From positions 231,501-295,500 of the forward strand of contig JAOTOL010001138.1 of the NCBI GenBank assembly GCA_034440575.1: a DNA stretch of 64,000 bases, written 5' to 3'. The DNA comes from Imbricaverruca yamaguchii (taxonomy: Eukaryota > Arthropoda > Thecostraca > Neoverrucidae). The position numbers and the translations under genes are program-made. A model generated the notes under the pieces. The model saw only the letters and a list, made by a program, of their open reading frames with translations. It did no database searches and was not told where the DNA came from. This document shows, piece after piece, positions 11,720 through 22,547 of the stretch (position 1 is the stretch's first letter; every line of letters starts with the position of its first letter).

Positions 11720-13184
11720 GTTCAATACCCATTGCCCAGCATATGGAAACCATTAGATGGCACTAAAAAGTGAGTATATTTGGCGTGGCATGTTCCTCAT
11801 TAACTCCTCTTTAGCCCTGTGCTAAGTAATAAGGAGGGAAGGTATTTTGTAGATTAAATGAGAAGCATCTGAGATGCAGATTGTCATAATTATTTTATAA
11901 TGATCTGTGTATCAGTGTCGGTCGTCGGAATTGTCGGATTGTTCCAGGGCTTTAAGGGCAGCATTCAAGTGCATTTTGATGGAAATATCCTCATTTCCAA
12001 CTGTGATGCTTTTGTCAACTCAATTTGGTTGTGAATTACCATGCATAATTAATGCAATTTTATTCCTGGAGTGCATATGCATTGGGGCATCCTTTCTACA
12101 TGGTCACATCCTAGACCATAAATATTGGTAACTTGAGGTGCACTGTGTGCATTAGCTGATTTACAAAGACACATGACCCATAAAGCAAGAGGCACACTGA
12201 GTGCACTTTGGAAAAATGGACAAACTGCAGTGTAAAGGATGCTATTAAGAAGAGGATTTGTGGCCATGCATGCCTAAAAGATGAATAAAGCAGTAAGTCA
12301 CCACTTTTTCTGACAAGTAAGGTAAATAATTTCAGCATTTAGTACAAATACCTGATAGTAATGTTTGAGAACAGCATCAATCGTATGTGTGGTTTTCCCT
12401 TATTCCAAAATGATGTGGAAAATGAGGCTGAAACATGCCTGAATACATTCATACAAATATTATAAGCTTCAGTATACTGGATATTCAATTTCAGGTCAAT
12501 TCCAATTGAAGTTTCATCAGTTAAGGGAGGAGGTTGGTCACTCTGTGGCCTCATTCTGGGATACACTCATGGTCAGTGCTATTGGCAGGCCTTCAAGGCT
12601 GGTGCAGGGGAAAATTCAAAGTTTTCGTTTCCAAATATTTTCTTGAAAAACAAGGAATCAACCACTTTAAGCAGCAGTGTTTTGAGGTTGCGGGAGGAAC
12701 TGCTCCTACTGTTCATAGCACGTTCCCCTTCCCAACAACAAAAATACCTATATTTCATGGGCTGGATTTTACATTGGAGGTCTAAGTAAGCCCCCTTTCA
12801 GTGATTAAGACTCAAAGTTCACACATCCCAGATAGGGGAGCGTGGACATTGGCGTACCTAGTATTTGCATGTGGGGCAAACGGATTTCGACGTGACTGAA
12901 GCAACACTCCTGCAAATAGTCGCAGAATTTCGACCAGAAAATTTCATAAGTACCCATTATTATCTTATGCTGAGGTGAGTAAGAACAATTTAATTTGGCG
13001 CTGCAAGATGCCAAGCCCATCACCATCGTACCGGAGTCAATAGACTTCAACCCTCTCCCTCCTGTTCAAAGGCTTCCGAAATTACTGGCAAGTTTTCGGA
13101 TAGAAAATGGCCGGCAATAAAATAATATATTCGTATTTCATTGAGGTTTTCATATATGTCTACTTCATAATCCGAAATGGCCGG

Positions 13185-13188
<4 letters not shown>
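11720..13188. other. no gene seen
   Basis: AT-rich anonymous sequence. Open frames are short and mutually overlapping. Confidence 0.4.

Positions 13189-13252
<64 letters not shown>
13189..13252. repeat. (TA)n microsatellite
   Basis: About 32 uninterrupted TA units. The Tyr-Ile runs in open frames across it are artefacts of the repeat. Confidence 0.95.
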
Positions 13253-13253
<1 letters not shown>

Positions 13254-14074
13254 GTACATATGAGCGCATATGTATATGTATATTATAATCTTGATTATTA
13301 TACAATGGATTATTGGGGTGCTAAATTTATGAAGTTAAAGGAAAGCCCCACATCGATAGGGCGCATGCTCCACGGAAGGTACCCCATGTTAATTAAAAGT
13401 ATAAATTATTAGGGGACAGAGCCAACACTGAAGGGGCACTTATACCTAAAAAAATACTAAAGAACACGCTTGGTCTAGATGCATATTAATAAAAATGGAA
13501 AACAATCCTGAAAACCAACTGCAGGTTCCGTATCTGCACATGTGTGATAAGGGCGCGATATTCCAATCAGTATCGGTGCTTCCCCTCATAGCCTAAATAT
13601 AATGTTAGCGCATTTTCCTGGCCGGAGGGTCTCCACTTTCCAATGGGAGACACACGCCCCTAGTGCCCCACCCTTGCTTTCGCCCCCGCATCGAGTGGGG
13701 AAGAATTATGCTGCAACAGTTATCTCTTACTTGCTCCTACCCCTCTTTCCCGGCCGTGATCTTCAGTTGGCCTGTCTCATCATGCTGCTGCTATCCGTGG
13801 CACCGCGCGATTCCTGCGTCGCTGAACATGAACGTGGTCAGCGTAAGTCCAAACAAAAAGTCCTAATGATAGGAGAAAATAAGGTTCATATTCGTGGAGA
13901 AAATTCTTCGAGCTTTCCAATAAATCAGACTTTGTCCAATTTTGATGGCATTTAAGATCGCAAATGTTGTGTGGAAAACACGTAAGTTTGGCTGGGGCGC
14001 CTACGGGACTGAGCAATTGTCCAGCCCATGTGACGTCACCGGTTGGCAAACGATATTGGAGGGCCCCGGTTACG
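13253..14074. other. no gene; short piece of the composite 3' module
   Basis: About 13603-13700 contains GCATTTTCCTGGCCGGAGGG and a CCACTTTCCA..GGGAGACACACGCCCCTAGT block that matches the module at 7760-7830 and 61020-61090. The rest is anonymous. Confidence 0.5.
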
Positions 14075-14550
14075 TGTCTGCGGTGTCAGTGTTATGATGT
14101 TATAATTATAGGATAATGTGGATCCGACAAGAAGGGGTTGATGTTCAATCAGGATTCCTTCAGGGCATTCAAGAAACCCAGACAGAATGACATTGCAGGT
14201 GAATTAATTCTAATTAGAGATACCTAATGGTGGGGAAGGCGTTTCACGAAGAGATGTTATATGCCACCTAGAGGAAACGTGTGAGAAACCCCCCAAAAAC
14301 ACAAAAAACACCACCCATTGGGTTTTGATTAAAAATCCAGCTATTTTCCAACTATACACAGGGAAGACATTTTGGATGGCTGGGGAGGCCCAGTTACTAT
14401 GCTAGATAGCCTCCCCAGTTAATATGTTAAAATAGGTCCTGGCCTACATAAATCCAAAGGCTCCATCCTTGGAACATTGGCCTACACATCCTTGGAACCA
14501 CATCCAGCCATGTAGGTACACATTCTGCACCTACATGGCACAGCGATAGG
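14075..14550 (+). repeat. left terminal inverted repeat of the 14.1-16.7 kb element
   Basis: Matches 16250-16707 in reverse complement with small indels. The inner end contains an extra duplicated ACATCCTTGGAACC segment absent on the right. Confidence 0.7.
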
Positions 14551-14559
14551 GCTTTCTGG

Positions 14560-15256
14560 GCGACTTCTTGGCTGGCAGTTTCCTGTAGGTTCATGCTGTG
14601 CTCCATGCTATGTGTTGACTTCAGGTGGAGTTTTATGGTGGTGTGTCGGTGGCAATCACTTATCTGATGTTTTTGGAATGTCTCCATCGCTTTCTTCCAG
14701 TTTCTGAATCCTTCGAAGAAGGCCGATTCCATCCGTGTCTATGTGTGCAGCAGGCCTTCTGACAACGCTTTCTGGCAAAGACTGCATGTAACGTAATCTT
14801 TACCAGGGTTGTAGTATATCCACGGATATGTGGATTCCCACTGCTGTCGATACCTTCGTCCAGTTTGCGTCGCTGTCGGGGCGTCCATGCGTGACTCGAG
14901 AGATGTCGACGGGCGATCCACGCGGCAGTGCAGCGACGAGGCGTCCACGCGAGACTGCAGCGATGTCGTGAAGGCGTCCGCGCGAGACTGCAGCGATGTC
15001 GTGAAGGCGTCCGCGCGAGACTGCAGCGATGTCGTGAAGGCGTCCGCGCGAGACTGCAGCGATGTCGTGAAGGCGTCCGCGCGAGACTGCAGCGATGTCG
15101 TGAAGGCGTTCGCGTGATACTGTGGCGATGTCGTGAAGACGTCCGCGCGAGACTGCAGCGATGTCGTCGAGGTGTCTGCGCGAAACTGCAGTGATGTCGT
15201 CGAGGTGTCTGCGCGAAACTGCAGCGATGTTGTTTAGGTGTCCGCGCTGGACTCAA
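14560..15256 (-). pseudogene. TTF-type zinc-finger transposase fragment with 11-residue repeats
   Basis: Reading on the minus strand from 15256, the N-terminal part is a run of 11-residue repeats of the form TPSRHRCSLAR. Then comes WESTYPWIYYNPGKDYVTCS and CSLCQKALSEG (about 14750-14830). After one frame change comes FFEGFRNWKKAMETFQKH followed by SDCHRH (about 14650-14725). The spaced Cys pair plus F..GF.NWK.A...F.KH..S..H is the known signature of the TTF zinc finger of hAT-type transposases. The frame then runs into the terminal inverted repeat, so no catalytic domain follows. One frameshift and the truncation make it a pseudogene. Confidence 0.6.
14885..15250. repeat. 33-bp coding minisatellite
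   Basis: About ten copies of a unit containing GACTGCAGCGATGTCGTGAA and GGCGTCCGCGC. The central copies are almost identical and the outer ones diverge. The period keeps all three frames open, which explains arginine-rich frames on both strands. Confidence 0.9.
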
Positions 15257-16249
15257 GCGACGTCAATGTTGCGGATGCATTCGCGCCGGACTGCGGTAAC
15301 ATTGTGGGCGTGGATGAGCCATGCCGACGTCACCGCAGTCTGGATCTGATGAATGGTCTGAAAAGAACGGTTGAGCTAATTGCACATTTCCACTGCATTT
15401 TCTGATCACTTGGTGCTCCATGGGCAGCATCTACAATTTTGCTCTTTTGTAGGTTGACAAAAACGTTGAATGCCCATCTGCAGCCCACCCTGTTTTCATG
15501 AAACTGGCAAAATTTACACTACAGGATTTCACAATATTTCATTCATTTATTCACCATGACTATTTTGTGTTATAAAAAGTGTCATGCATCATAGCCATGT
15601 CGATCGACATGTGTATAGGTACTGCATCATTGACCATTGTTGTCATCGATGCAGGGACAGTGGATTGCCCCCAAAACTGGGGGAACCATATATTCAGTTG
15701 ATTCTTTCCAATCAAAGGACATATATGCTTAAGAATCGCCAAAGCATGGAGGCATTTTGGTACCAACCCGGTCCCCTGGAATCTGCCACCACTGGATTGA
15801 TGTGCCATTGTTTTCCTTTTTAAAAGGCATACAAATTATGCTTTTGTTTACCTATCATATACAGAGGTAGTAGAAATGCCCCGTTTCTATATGTGAGCAT
15901 GAATGATCAAGAACATGATTGATCAAGTTCTTGATCGCCCAATCGCAGAGTGCTGAATGGCCGAAGGGGCACAATTTTGCTATTTTTGTGGATTCAGCAG
16001 TGAACTGCGCTACATTTTTGTCTGTTAACATTTAAATGTAGCACCTACAAAACTTCATAACTTTTTCTACATCCAAAGTTATGTTTGGATACTTTTTATG
16101 GTAGGTACAGTTGCACGCAGACCACATTAGAATACCTTTGCATTACTTAATCCATCAAAAACAATGCAAGTGAAAATATGATTTTAAACTAGTGTATTTC
16201 TCAATGGCTCCAAATCTACAACTGCACAAATGGGTTTGGCAAAACACCC
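15257..16249. other. interior of the TIR element, no coding seen
   Basis: AT-rich sequence between the zinc-finger fragment and the right terminal repeat. No motif recognised. Confidence 0.4.
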
Positions 16250-16707
16250 ATACCTATTGCTGTGCCATGTAGGTACACATCCTTGGAGCCTTTTAATTTA
16301 CGTAGGACAGGGCCTATTTTAACATAGTAACTGGAGAGGCTATTTCACCTAATAACTGGGCCTCCCCAGCCATCCAAAATGTCTCACCAGCGTAGAGTTG
16401 GAAAACAGCCGGGCTTTTCATCAAAACCCACTGGATAGTGGGGTTTGCTGTTGTTGTTGTTGTCTTCTTTTTTATCTTTTTTTTTTGGGGGGGGGTCTCA
16501 CACGTTTCCTCTAGGTGGCATATGGCATCTCTTCGTGAGACGCCTGCTCCACCATTAGGTACCTCTAATTAGAGATCATTCACCTGCAATGTCATTCTGT
16601 CTGGGTTTCTTGAATGCCCTGAAGAAATCCTGATTGAACTTAAAGCTCTTCATGTTGGACCCACCTCAACCTAGAATTATAACATCATAACACTGACACC
16701 GCAGACA
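16250..16707 (-). repeat. right terminal inverted repeat of the 14.1-16.7 kb element
   Basis: Reverse complement of 14075-14550. It contains an added run of TTG repeats, T and G around 16450-16495, not present on the left. Confidence 0.7.
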
Positions 16708-17147
16708 TCTAACTCGCCCGAACCGTCGGGACAGCAGAAAACGCCTGTGGAAGCGCGCATTGATTTTTACGCGTTGTCCAAGTCTTTTTAGCATGCTTTC
16801 ATGATTCGCCAAGAGAAGAAGATCCTTCCGTGAAACTCCGGGTACCGGCGTACTCCCCAATCTTTCCTCAAGTCACCAAATTCGACGAATGGTACGCGAT
16901 TGTGGACCGTCAGTTGGAACGTAAAAGTTGGGGGTGGGGGGAATGCCCCCAGGTGGGCGCTAAAATACCAAACCTGGTCGATGCGTTCTAAAACTCAAAT
17001 ACCCCCCCCGCAGGTCCAAAGTTGTGAGTCACTCGCACATCCAGGGCTAAAAAAAATGGTTTCGTGGTTGTCGGCCAAATCCGGAATAGACTTGGTGGTT
17101 GTCAGCTTTTGTGCAAACGATAACATTATGCTACATGGCCCGGAACA
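16708..17147. other. no gene seen
   Basis: No supported feature. A plus-strand frame with a weak gag-like look was considered and not kept. Confidence 0.4.
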
Positions 17148-17418
17148 GGGGTTCCCAACCTGGGGTAATGCGCTGGCTTGTGCAGGGGTGGGGGTGGGGG
17201 TGGGGTTATAGCAGGGTTTCGTCAACCCTCGAGTATGGAGAGTACTGTGTACATTTGCCAAAAACCTGTGCATATATATCGGCAGGAAATACTACATGTT
17301 CTCAACCTTGAAAATGAACTTTGGTTATGAGGCATTCTGAATTTGATACGGTGTAATCACGAGGTTGGCCTAACCCAAAGGGGGTAATGATAGCTCGAAA
17401 AGGTTGTGATTTCCTGGA
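17148..17418. mobile_element. short hAT-like non-autonomous element
   Basis: Begins CAGGGGTTCCCAACCTGGGG and ends with GCTCGAAAAGGTTG..TTTCCTG, whose complement starts CAGG and contains CAACCTTTTC. The CAGGGGTTCCCAACCT terminus is a well-known hAT end sequence. The right end has diverged, and I cannot see a convincing 8-bp target duplication. Confidence 0.4.
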
Positions 17419-17504
17419 CCTATAACAAATTGCGTCGATTACCTTTATCCAGAATATCTTGCCGCCAATTTCCTTTTCGACAATTCGGCGTCGTCAATGC
17501 ACCC

Positions 17505-17690
17505 ATGGTTTGCAACACTGTCAATGCACCCATGGATTGTGAGCCTTAATAATGCAAGGGCTTAGAAGTGTCGTGAATTTAAGCCGGCTTAAATAATAAA
17601 AGCCAGTTTCAACTGGCTTAAATTAATAACAACCACTGGCTGGCATAAATTCGATTTAAGCCAGCTTTTTTCCATACCTACATATAGGGA
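17505..17690 (+). repeat. TTAAGCC-rich repeat, copy 1
   Basis: Shares CAACACTGTCAATGCACCCA, then GTCGTGAATTTAAGC.GGCTTAAAT and ends in TTTTTTCCATACCTA. A direct copy is at 18430-18605. TTAAGCCAG and CTGGCTTAAA alternate, making many small hairpins. Confidence 0.7.
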
Positions 17691-18429
17691 TGGCAAATTT
17701 AAGCCACCTGGTGGTTTAAACCAGTTTAAACCAGCCGGCATAAACTAATTTAAGCCACCCGGGCTAAAATTATGTTTCGGATATGGCTGGAGTGCAGGGA
17801 CAAACAAAAGTTAGGGAAGCATCAATTATTCCAAAATGTGCTACACTTCATTTTATTTATAAACAAACACTCCCTGGAATTTTCCAAAACTCTGGCTGGG
17901 TTCTAGGTATGCACTCCAAAAGTCAGATTTTTACCTATTGGGTACCTAGCCATTGTATAGCTAGGTACCTATTTTATGTTAGCTTAAAAGTAACTATATG
18001 AGCCAGACCAATTTGTGATGTTTTTGACATAGCTTTCCCATTGTCTTACTGATAATAGTATATGTAGGTAGGTACCTACCTACCCATATTCATAGATAAC
18101 AGTAAGCAATCTGTTTGCTTATTGTTTGCTACAGTAAGCAATCTGTCTACCTATTGCACATTTTGCACACATTGTCAACTATTGCACACCTTTCATGACA
18201 TTGTATGGTAGCACATTATTTCCTGTTAGCACTAACACTTGTGGAAGTGGAGCATTAGATCCATAAGATGGGCATTAGATGAGCTTCAAAGCATTAGATG
18301 ATAGGTGAATCAACCTAGTGTCCATACTTTGGCCTAGAAACTGTCGCTAACCATCTGGTCATGCACAGTAGGTCTTCGTTGTACTCTCTCTAGGTATGGT
18401 ATTTTACACTTGTATTGTGCTGAATATCA

Positions 18430-18605
18430 ACACTGTCAATGCACCCATGGTTTGTGAGCCTTAGAAGTGTGGGACTTAGATGTGTCGTGAATTTAAGCTG
18501 GCTTAAATAATTAAAGCCAGTTTAAACCGGCTTAAATTAATAAAAGCCACTGGCTGCCATAAATTGAATTTAAGCCAGTTTTTTTCCATCCCTACCTACA
18601 TATAC
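18430..18605 (+). repeat. TTAAGCC-rich repeat, copy 2
   Basis: Direct copy of 17505-17690, ending in TTTTTTTCCATCCCTA. Confidence 0.7.
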
Positions 18606-18769
18606 ATACTATTATCAGTAAGACAATGGGAAAACTATGTCAAAAACAGCACAAATTGATGTGGCTCAAATAGTCACCTTTCAGCTAACATAAAATAGGT
18701 ACCTAGCTATCAAATGGCTATGAACAGTCAGTCTAATATGTATCTTGCTACATATTATCTGCAGAATCT

Positions 18770-19646
18770 TGCTGCAGAAAGACTTAGACGAGCTTGTTAA
18801 GTGGTCCTAAAAATGGCAAATGAAATTTAATTTTGATAAGTGCAAAATCATGCATGTAGGTAGGTAGCATATCAAGGCTCCATGCTTGATGGGTGGGCAA
18901 GTACTATCTGTGACTCAGCAGGAGAAGGACTTAGGTGTTATTTTGAACACAAAATTGGGGGCATCAGAACAGACCAAAGAAGCCAGGAAGAAGGTACTAA
19001 GAATGCTTGGGGCAATAAATAGGAATGTATCATACAAAAGTGAGGAAGTCATCAGGAAGCTTTATTGTGCATATGTCAGGCCACATCTGGAATATTGTGT
19101 CCAAGCTTGGTCCCCTAGTTATGAAAAAGATTGTTGGCTTTTAGAGAGAGTACAAAAGAGGGCAACAAAAATGGTGAATGGTATGGGCAACCTGGCATAT
19201 GAGGAGAGATTGAAGAAATTGAATATGTTTTCACTTAGACATAGAAGGCTGAGAGGAGATCTCATCGAGGTCTTTCAATTTGTACATGGTCAGGAACAGG
19301 GTTATCTCAGGGAACTGTTTGAATTTAAAAGAAATGATGGAATTAGAGGTCATCAATTCAAAATTAAAGTTAATAACAGCAGTACAAGGTTAAGACGGTC
19401 CTTCTTCACCAACAGGGTAGTAGAACGCTGGAACCAGCTGCCAGAAACCATTGTCAGTAGCAACACACTGAACAACTTTAAGAACAGCATAGACAATCAC
19501 TACAAGAATAGTGGGCTTGTTTTTCTGTATTCCAGGGAGAGTTGATCAACACATTTGGTGGACAACTGGTTCAGTGTACAGTGTGCAACCAAGAAGGGCC
19601 CTTGTGGCTCATAGTTGCACTGATCTTTTATGTCTTTATGTCTTTA
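18770..19646 (+). mobile_element. CR1-like LINE, 3' fragment
   Basis: Covers the end of ORF2 and the 3' tail. The frame 18886-19545 (about 219 codons) reads through LYCAYVRPHLEYCVQAWSPS and LERVQKRATKMVNG to a C-terminus containing FFTNRVVERWNQLPE. This is the conserved region downstream of the reverse transcriptase in CR1/L2-type elements. The 3' end has TTTTATGTCTTTATGTC, an 8-bp TTTATGTC repeat also found in the other copies. 5'-truncated before the catalytic YADD/FADD box. Confidence 0.85.
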
Positions 19647-20011
19647 CCTCCCTCAATGCCAGTAGTTGGATGTCAAAATCCTGGTATTTACAAATACCAT
19701 TTCTAACTACCAGTATCCAGGGAGCTACATGTTAGACCGACTGTACCTAACGGGTAAACATCGGGCTTGTGAAGTGCATACCCAGAACCCAGACAGAGTT
19801 TTGGGGAATTATAGCGAGTGTTTTTTTTTTGCAAATAAAATGGAGTGTAGCACATTTTGAAATTATAATTGATGCTTCCCTAACTAATGTCCATCACTGC
19901 CCTCCAGCCATACCAGAAATATAATTTAAGCCAGAGTGGCTTAAATTAATTTATGCCAGCCAGATTAAACCATGGTTTAAACCACCAGGTGGCTAAAATT
20001 CGCCATCCCTA

Positions 20012-21305
20012 TATTGCATGCATTGCCACCAACTGCAGTGCAATGCCTGCTGAGTAGGTACCTACACACGCAAATCAATTTTTTCATTACATTTAGGTGA
20101 CTATATTTTACTCAAATGTAATTCATATACCAAGATTTTCACCTGAGCTTGATGGTTCATGATCCAGTGCTGGCTTGCAATTCTAGTCAAATCGCCTGCC
20201 AGGGCCAAAATAGCTATCTTGCAGTACTCTCAACACTGGTAGACCTGGGTGCTTTACTTTTGAATGTTTGTAAATGCTCTGTGCAGTACCTTTCCAATCG
20301 CAATGTCCGCATCTACAGGATGACCTTACTATCTTTGTCACCCTTACGCCCTGGCCCTGAATAGAGTTTGTTTCTGGAGTCTGTTTAAGTCCGAACCACT
20401 TCATTTGGTCTCATATAAGTCAGAAAATGAAGAAAAATATCGTTTGATTAACACTCCAGATAATTCGAACTTGGTAGTTTTATCTTGCCGCACTCATTCA
20501 CCACTCATCAATTATAAAGAACCGTCATCAATTCCCTATTTCACTCTTCGACGCACATCGTCGCGTTTAAAATGGAAATGGACGGATTTGAAAGCGAGAG
20601 AATGCGCGTAAGAAAATGATATTCTTCTAGATTCTTCCCAACGATTTTAATGAAATTAAAAATATTATCGTACATCCCACATAAAAAAAGGATTCAAATT
20701 GAAATTGTTTTACAAAAACAGCTAATGTTATAAATTATTCATTGCTTAACGTAGGTCTAGTGTTGTTTTAGTACCCGTGGTCTAGTCGCTTGCCTCCAAA
20801 GACGCTGAGTATACCATAGTTGGGTACTTCCGTACCGCCGCCATCGAGCATAAAGTGGTACCGGGACGAGGACAACCACCGGCGACCAGAAGGCATGCCA
20901 TTGGCTCTGTGCTAAACGGGAGACAATTTTATCGTCGGCGGTCGTCTGAACGATGGAATGGTTGTCTCGACGATACTTTGTTGCCGTTGAGTCATTTTTT
21001 TTTGCCTCTGAGCGTACTAGATGAAACCCAAAAGCGTACGATGGGAATGAAGAAATGGTAGCGTGGCGGTGGGTGGTAGAGGTCTGCACGGTGTAACATT
21101 TCTAGAGGTCTGCACGGAGTGACATTTCCAGTCCCGGTCTAATCCGATTCGTTTCAATTCTGCGTACCTTGACACAGATATCGTGACGTAGTCAATTTTA
21201 TGTATAGTAGGTACCATTTATATGATTTCACATATAATATTTATAATGATATGGGAATGTGGTCGCCAAAAGTCCCCGTTCGTGGTTGTCGTCCACGACG
21301 ACAGA
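20012..21305. other. no gene seen
   Basis: No supported feature. GAGGTCTGCACGG occurs twice near 21080-21115. Confidence 0.4.
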
Positions 21306-21355
21306 ACGATACGATTTTTTAGCCCTGCGCCAATCCTGCCCCCGGCTCCTACGCC

Positions 21356-21437
<82 letters not shown>

Positions 21438-21487
21438 GGCGTAGGAGCCGGGGGCAGGATGGGCGCAGCGCTAAAAAATCGTATCGT
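21306..21487. repeat. 182-bp palindrome around (TA)n
   Basis: A central TA run of about 75 bp is flanked by 55-bp arms that are reverse complements with only two visible mismatches. The arms contain CCCCCGGCTCCTACGCCTAT on the left and the complement on the right. The symmetry centre is at about 21396/21397. Confidence 0.95.
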
Positions 21488-21572
21488 GTGTACTTAGGAA
21501 CTATGCTGGTGCGTTCTTTGATATCTGTTTTCATAATGGTACACATTTTACCTATATAGGTACCTAAAGTGC

Positions 21573-21586
21573 AAACTGATGGCCAC
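21573..21586 (+). repeat. target-site duplication, left copy
   Basis: AAACTGATGGCCAC, repeated exactly at 21770-21783 on the other side of the SINE. Confidence 0.9.
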
Positions 21587-21769
21587 GGGGCGGGGATGGC
21601 CGAGTGGTTAAGGTGTCGGGCTATGGGTACCAAAGGTCCCGGGTTCGACTCTAGCGCCACTCAGGACATTTCCCAATCCCGCGGCCCACCGGCGAAACAG
21701 TGTGGGCGGCGTCATTAGCCGTGAATGTGCATAAAGTGTGTCGTGGACCAACCAATAAACAACAACAAC
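21587..21769 (+). mobile_element. tRNA-derived SINE, family A (183 bp)
   Basis: The head has an A-box TGGCCGAGTGG and a B-box GGTTCGACTCT spaced as in tRNA genes of the Leu/Ser kind, which would serve as an internal RNA polymerase III promoter. The body contains CGCGGCCCACCGG and GTGTGGGCGGCGTCATTAGC, and the tail is AATAAACAACAACAACA. Perfect 14-bp duplications flank it. A second copy of almost the same length lies inverted at 52333-52514. It is inserted at the edge of the A+C-rich LINE. Confidence 0.9.
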
Positions 21770-21783
21770 AAACTGATGGCCAC
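21770..21783 (+). repeat. target-site duplication, right copy
   Basis: AAACTGATGGCCAC, identical to 21573-21586. Confidence 0.9.
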
Positions 21784-22545
21784 AACCAAGTCGATATATA
21801 CGAGGTGGCGTCATCCCTACTGCGCAGCTTTCTGCGCAGGTCTTTATATGACGTCCAACATCATAGCCACAGACGCAAAATCAGCACTACAGAGCATAAC
21901 ACCCCACACCAAATACAAACATCCCCTCATACCCAAAATACTGCGCATCCACAAACAACTCACCATACCACAACGGCCAACACTTCTCTGGATCCCAAGT
22001 CACACAAACATACACGGCAACGAACACGCAGACACAGAAGCAAACATAGCCACAACACTACAACAAATCACACAACGCCCCTATTCACGATCCGACTACT
22101 ATCCCACAATACGACAGGCCATTAACAAACACATGCAACAAACATGGGATACAGTAACAACACAGCTACACGAAATACACCCCAAACACGAACACTGCCA
22201 CTCCATCAACCAAAATACCAGACTAAGAGAACGGACGCTAACACGACTACGAATAGGACACACAGCACTCACACACTCATACCTCCTACTCAATCAACCA
22301 CGACCACAATGCACTACCTGTCGCCACACACTCACAGTCAAACACATGCTCATATACTGCACCAAGTAAAACAACCAAAGACAACATATCACAAACTATT
22401 GCACCACGAACAACATCCCACTGTACCTCACCAGACTCCTCAACGACGACAATCCAGCATTACACGAACACCTCTTCATTATGGAACACGCATTATGGAA
22501 GAATTGTGAAAAAAGGAAAAAGAGAAAAAAAGGAAAAGATATGTT
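21784..22545 (+). pseudogene. LINE ORF2 C-terminus with RNase H domain, A+C-rich
   Basis: The frame contains ATDAKSALQSI, LLWIPSHTNIHGNEHADTEA and later LTRLRIGHTALTHSYLL and CTTCRHTLTVKHML. The first parts match the RNase H domain (DA.SAL, WIPSH..I.GNE.AD) and the last parts the cysteine-bearing tail of arthropod non-LTR elements. One in-frame stop at 22367-22369 is followed by about 45 more open codons. The coding strand is strongly A+C biased, unlike neighbouring elements. The reverse-transcriptase part is missing. A poly-purine tail (AAAAGGAAAAAG) closes it, directly before a CR1-like copy. Confidence 0.75.
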
Positions 22546-22547
22546 AA

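Larger units (their letters stand above)
14075..16707 (-). mobile_element. 2.6-kb DNA transposon with long terminal inverted repeats
   Basis: Both ends carry the same sequence inverted: TGTCTGCGGTGTCAGTG at 14075 and its complement ending at 16707. The repeats run inward for about 460 bp, sharing a CCAAAATGT/ACATTTTGG block, a GGAAACGTGTGAGA block and a CATGTAGGTACAC block. Between them, on the minus strand, lies a fragment of a TTF-type zinc finger of the kind found at the N-terminus of some hAT transposases. I could not find a clean target-site duplication, and the catalytic part is absent, so this is a deleted, non-autonomous copy. Confidence 0.7.
17695..20011. mobile_element. hAT-like element with TAGGGATGG ends, nested and rearranged
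   Basis: The left end TAGGGATGGCAAATTTAAGC at 17695 and the right end ..CGCCATCCCTA at 20011 are inverted copies. Similarity continues for about 180 bp inward, through GGTGGTTTAAACCA, GGCTGGAG and GTTAGGGAAGCATCAATTAT. Within lie an inverted pair (17935-18075 with 18590-18725), a second TTAAGCC repeat and a CR1-like LINE piece. No transposase is visible and the flanking 8 bases do not match, so the boundaries of the original insertion are uncertain. Confidence 0.5.

Noticed and set aside
13047..13412. Tyr-Ile repeat proteins
   Set aside because: Translation of the (TA)n microsatellite; the same applies at 21354-21434 and 44219-44281.
16820..16990. Gag-like phrase VPAYSPIFPQVTKFDEWYA
   Set aside because: Weak resemblance only, with no nucleocapsid motif, protease or LTR nearby.
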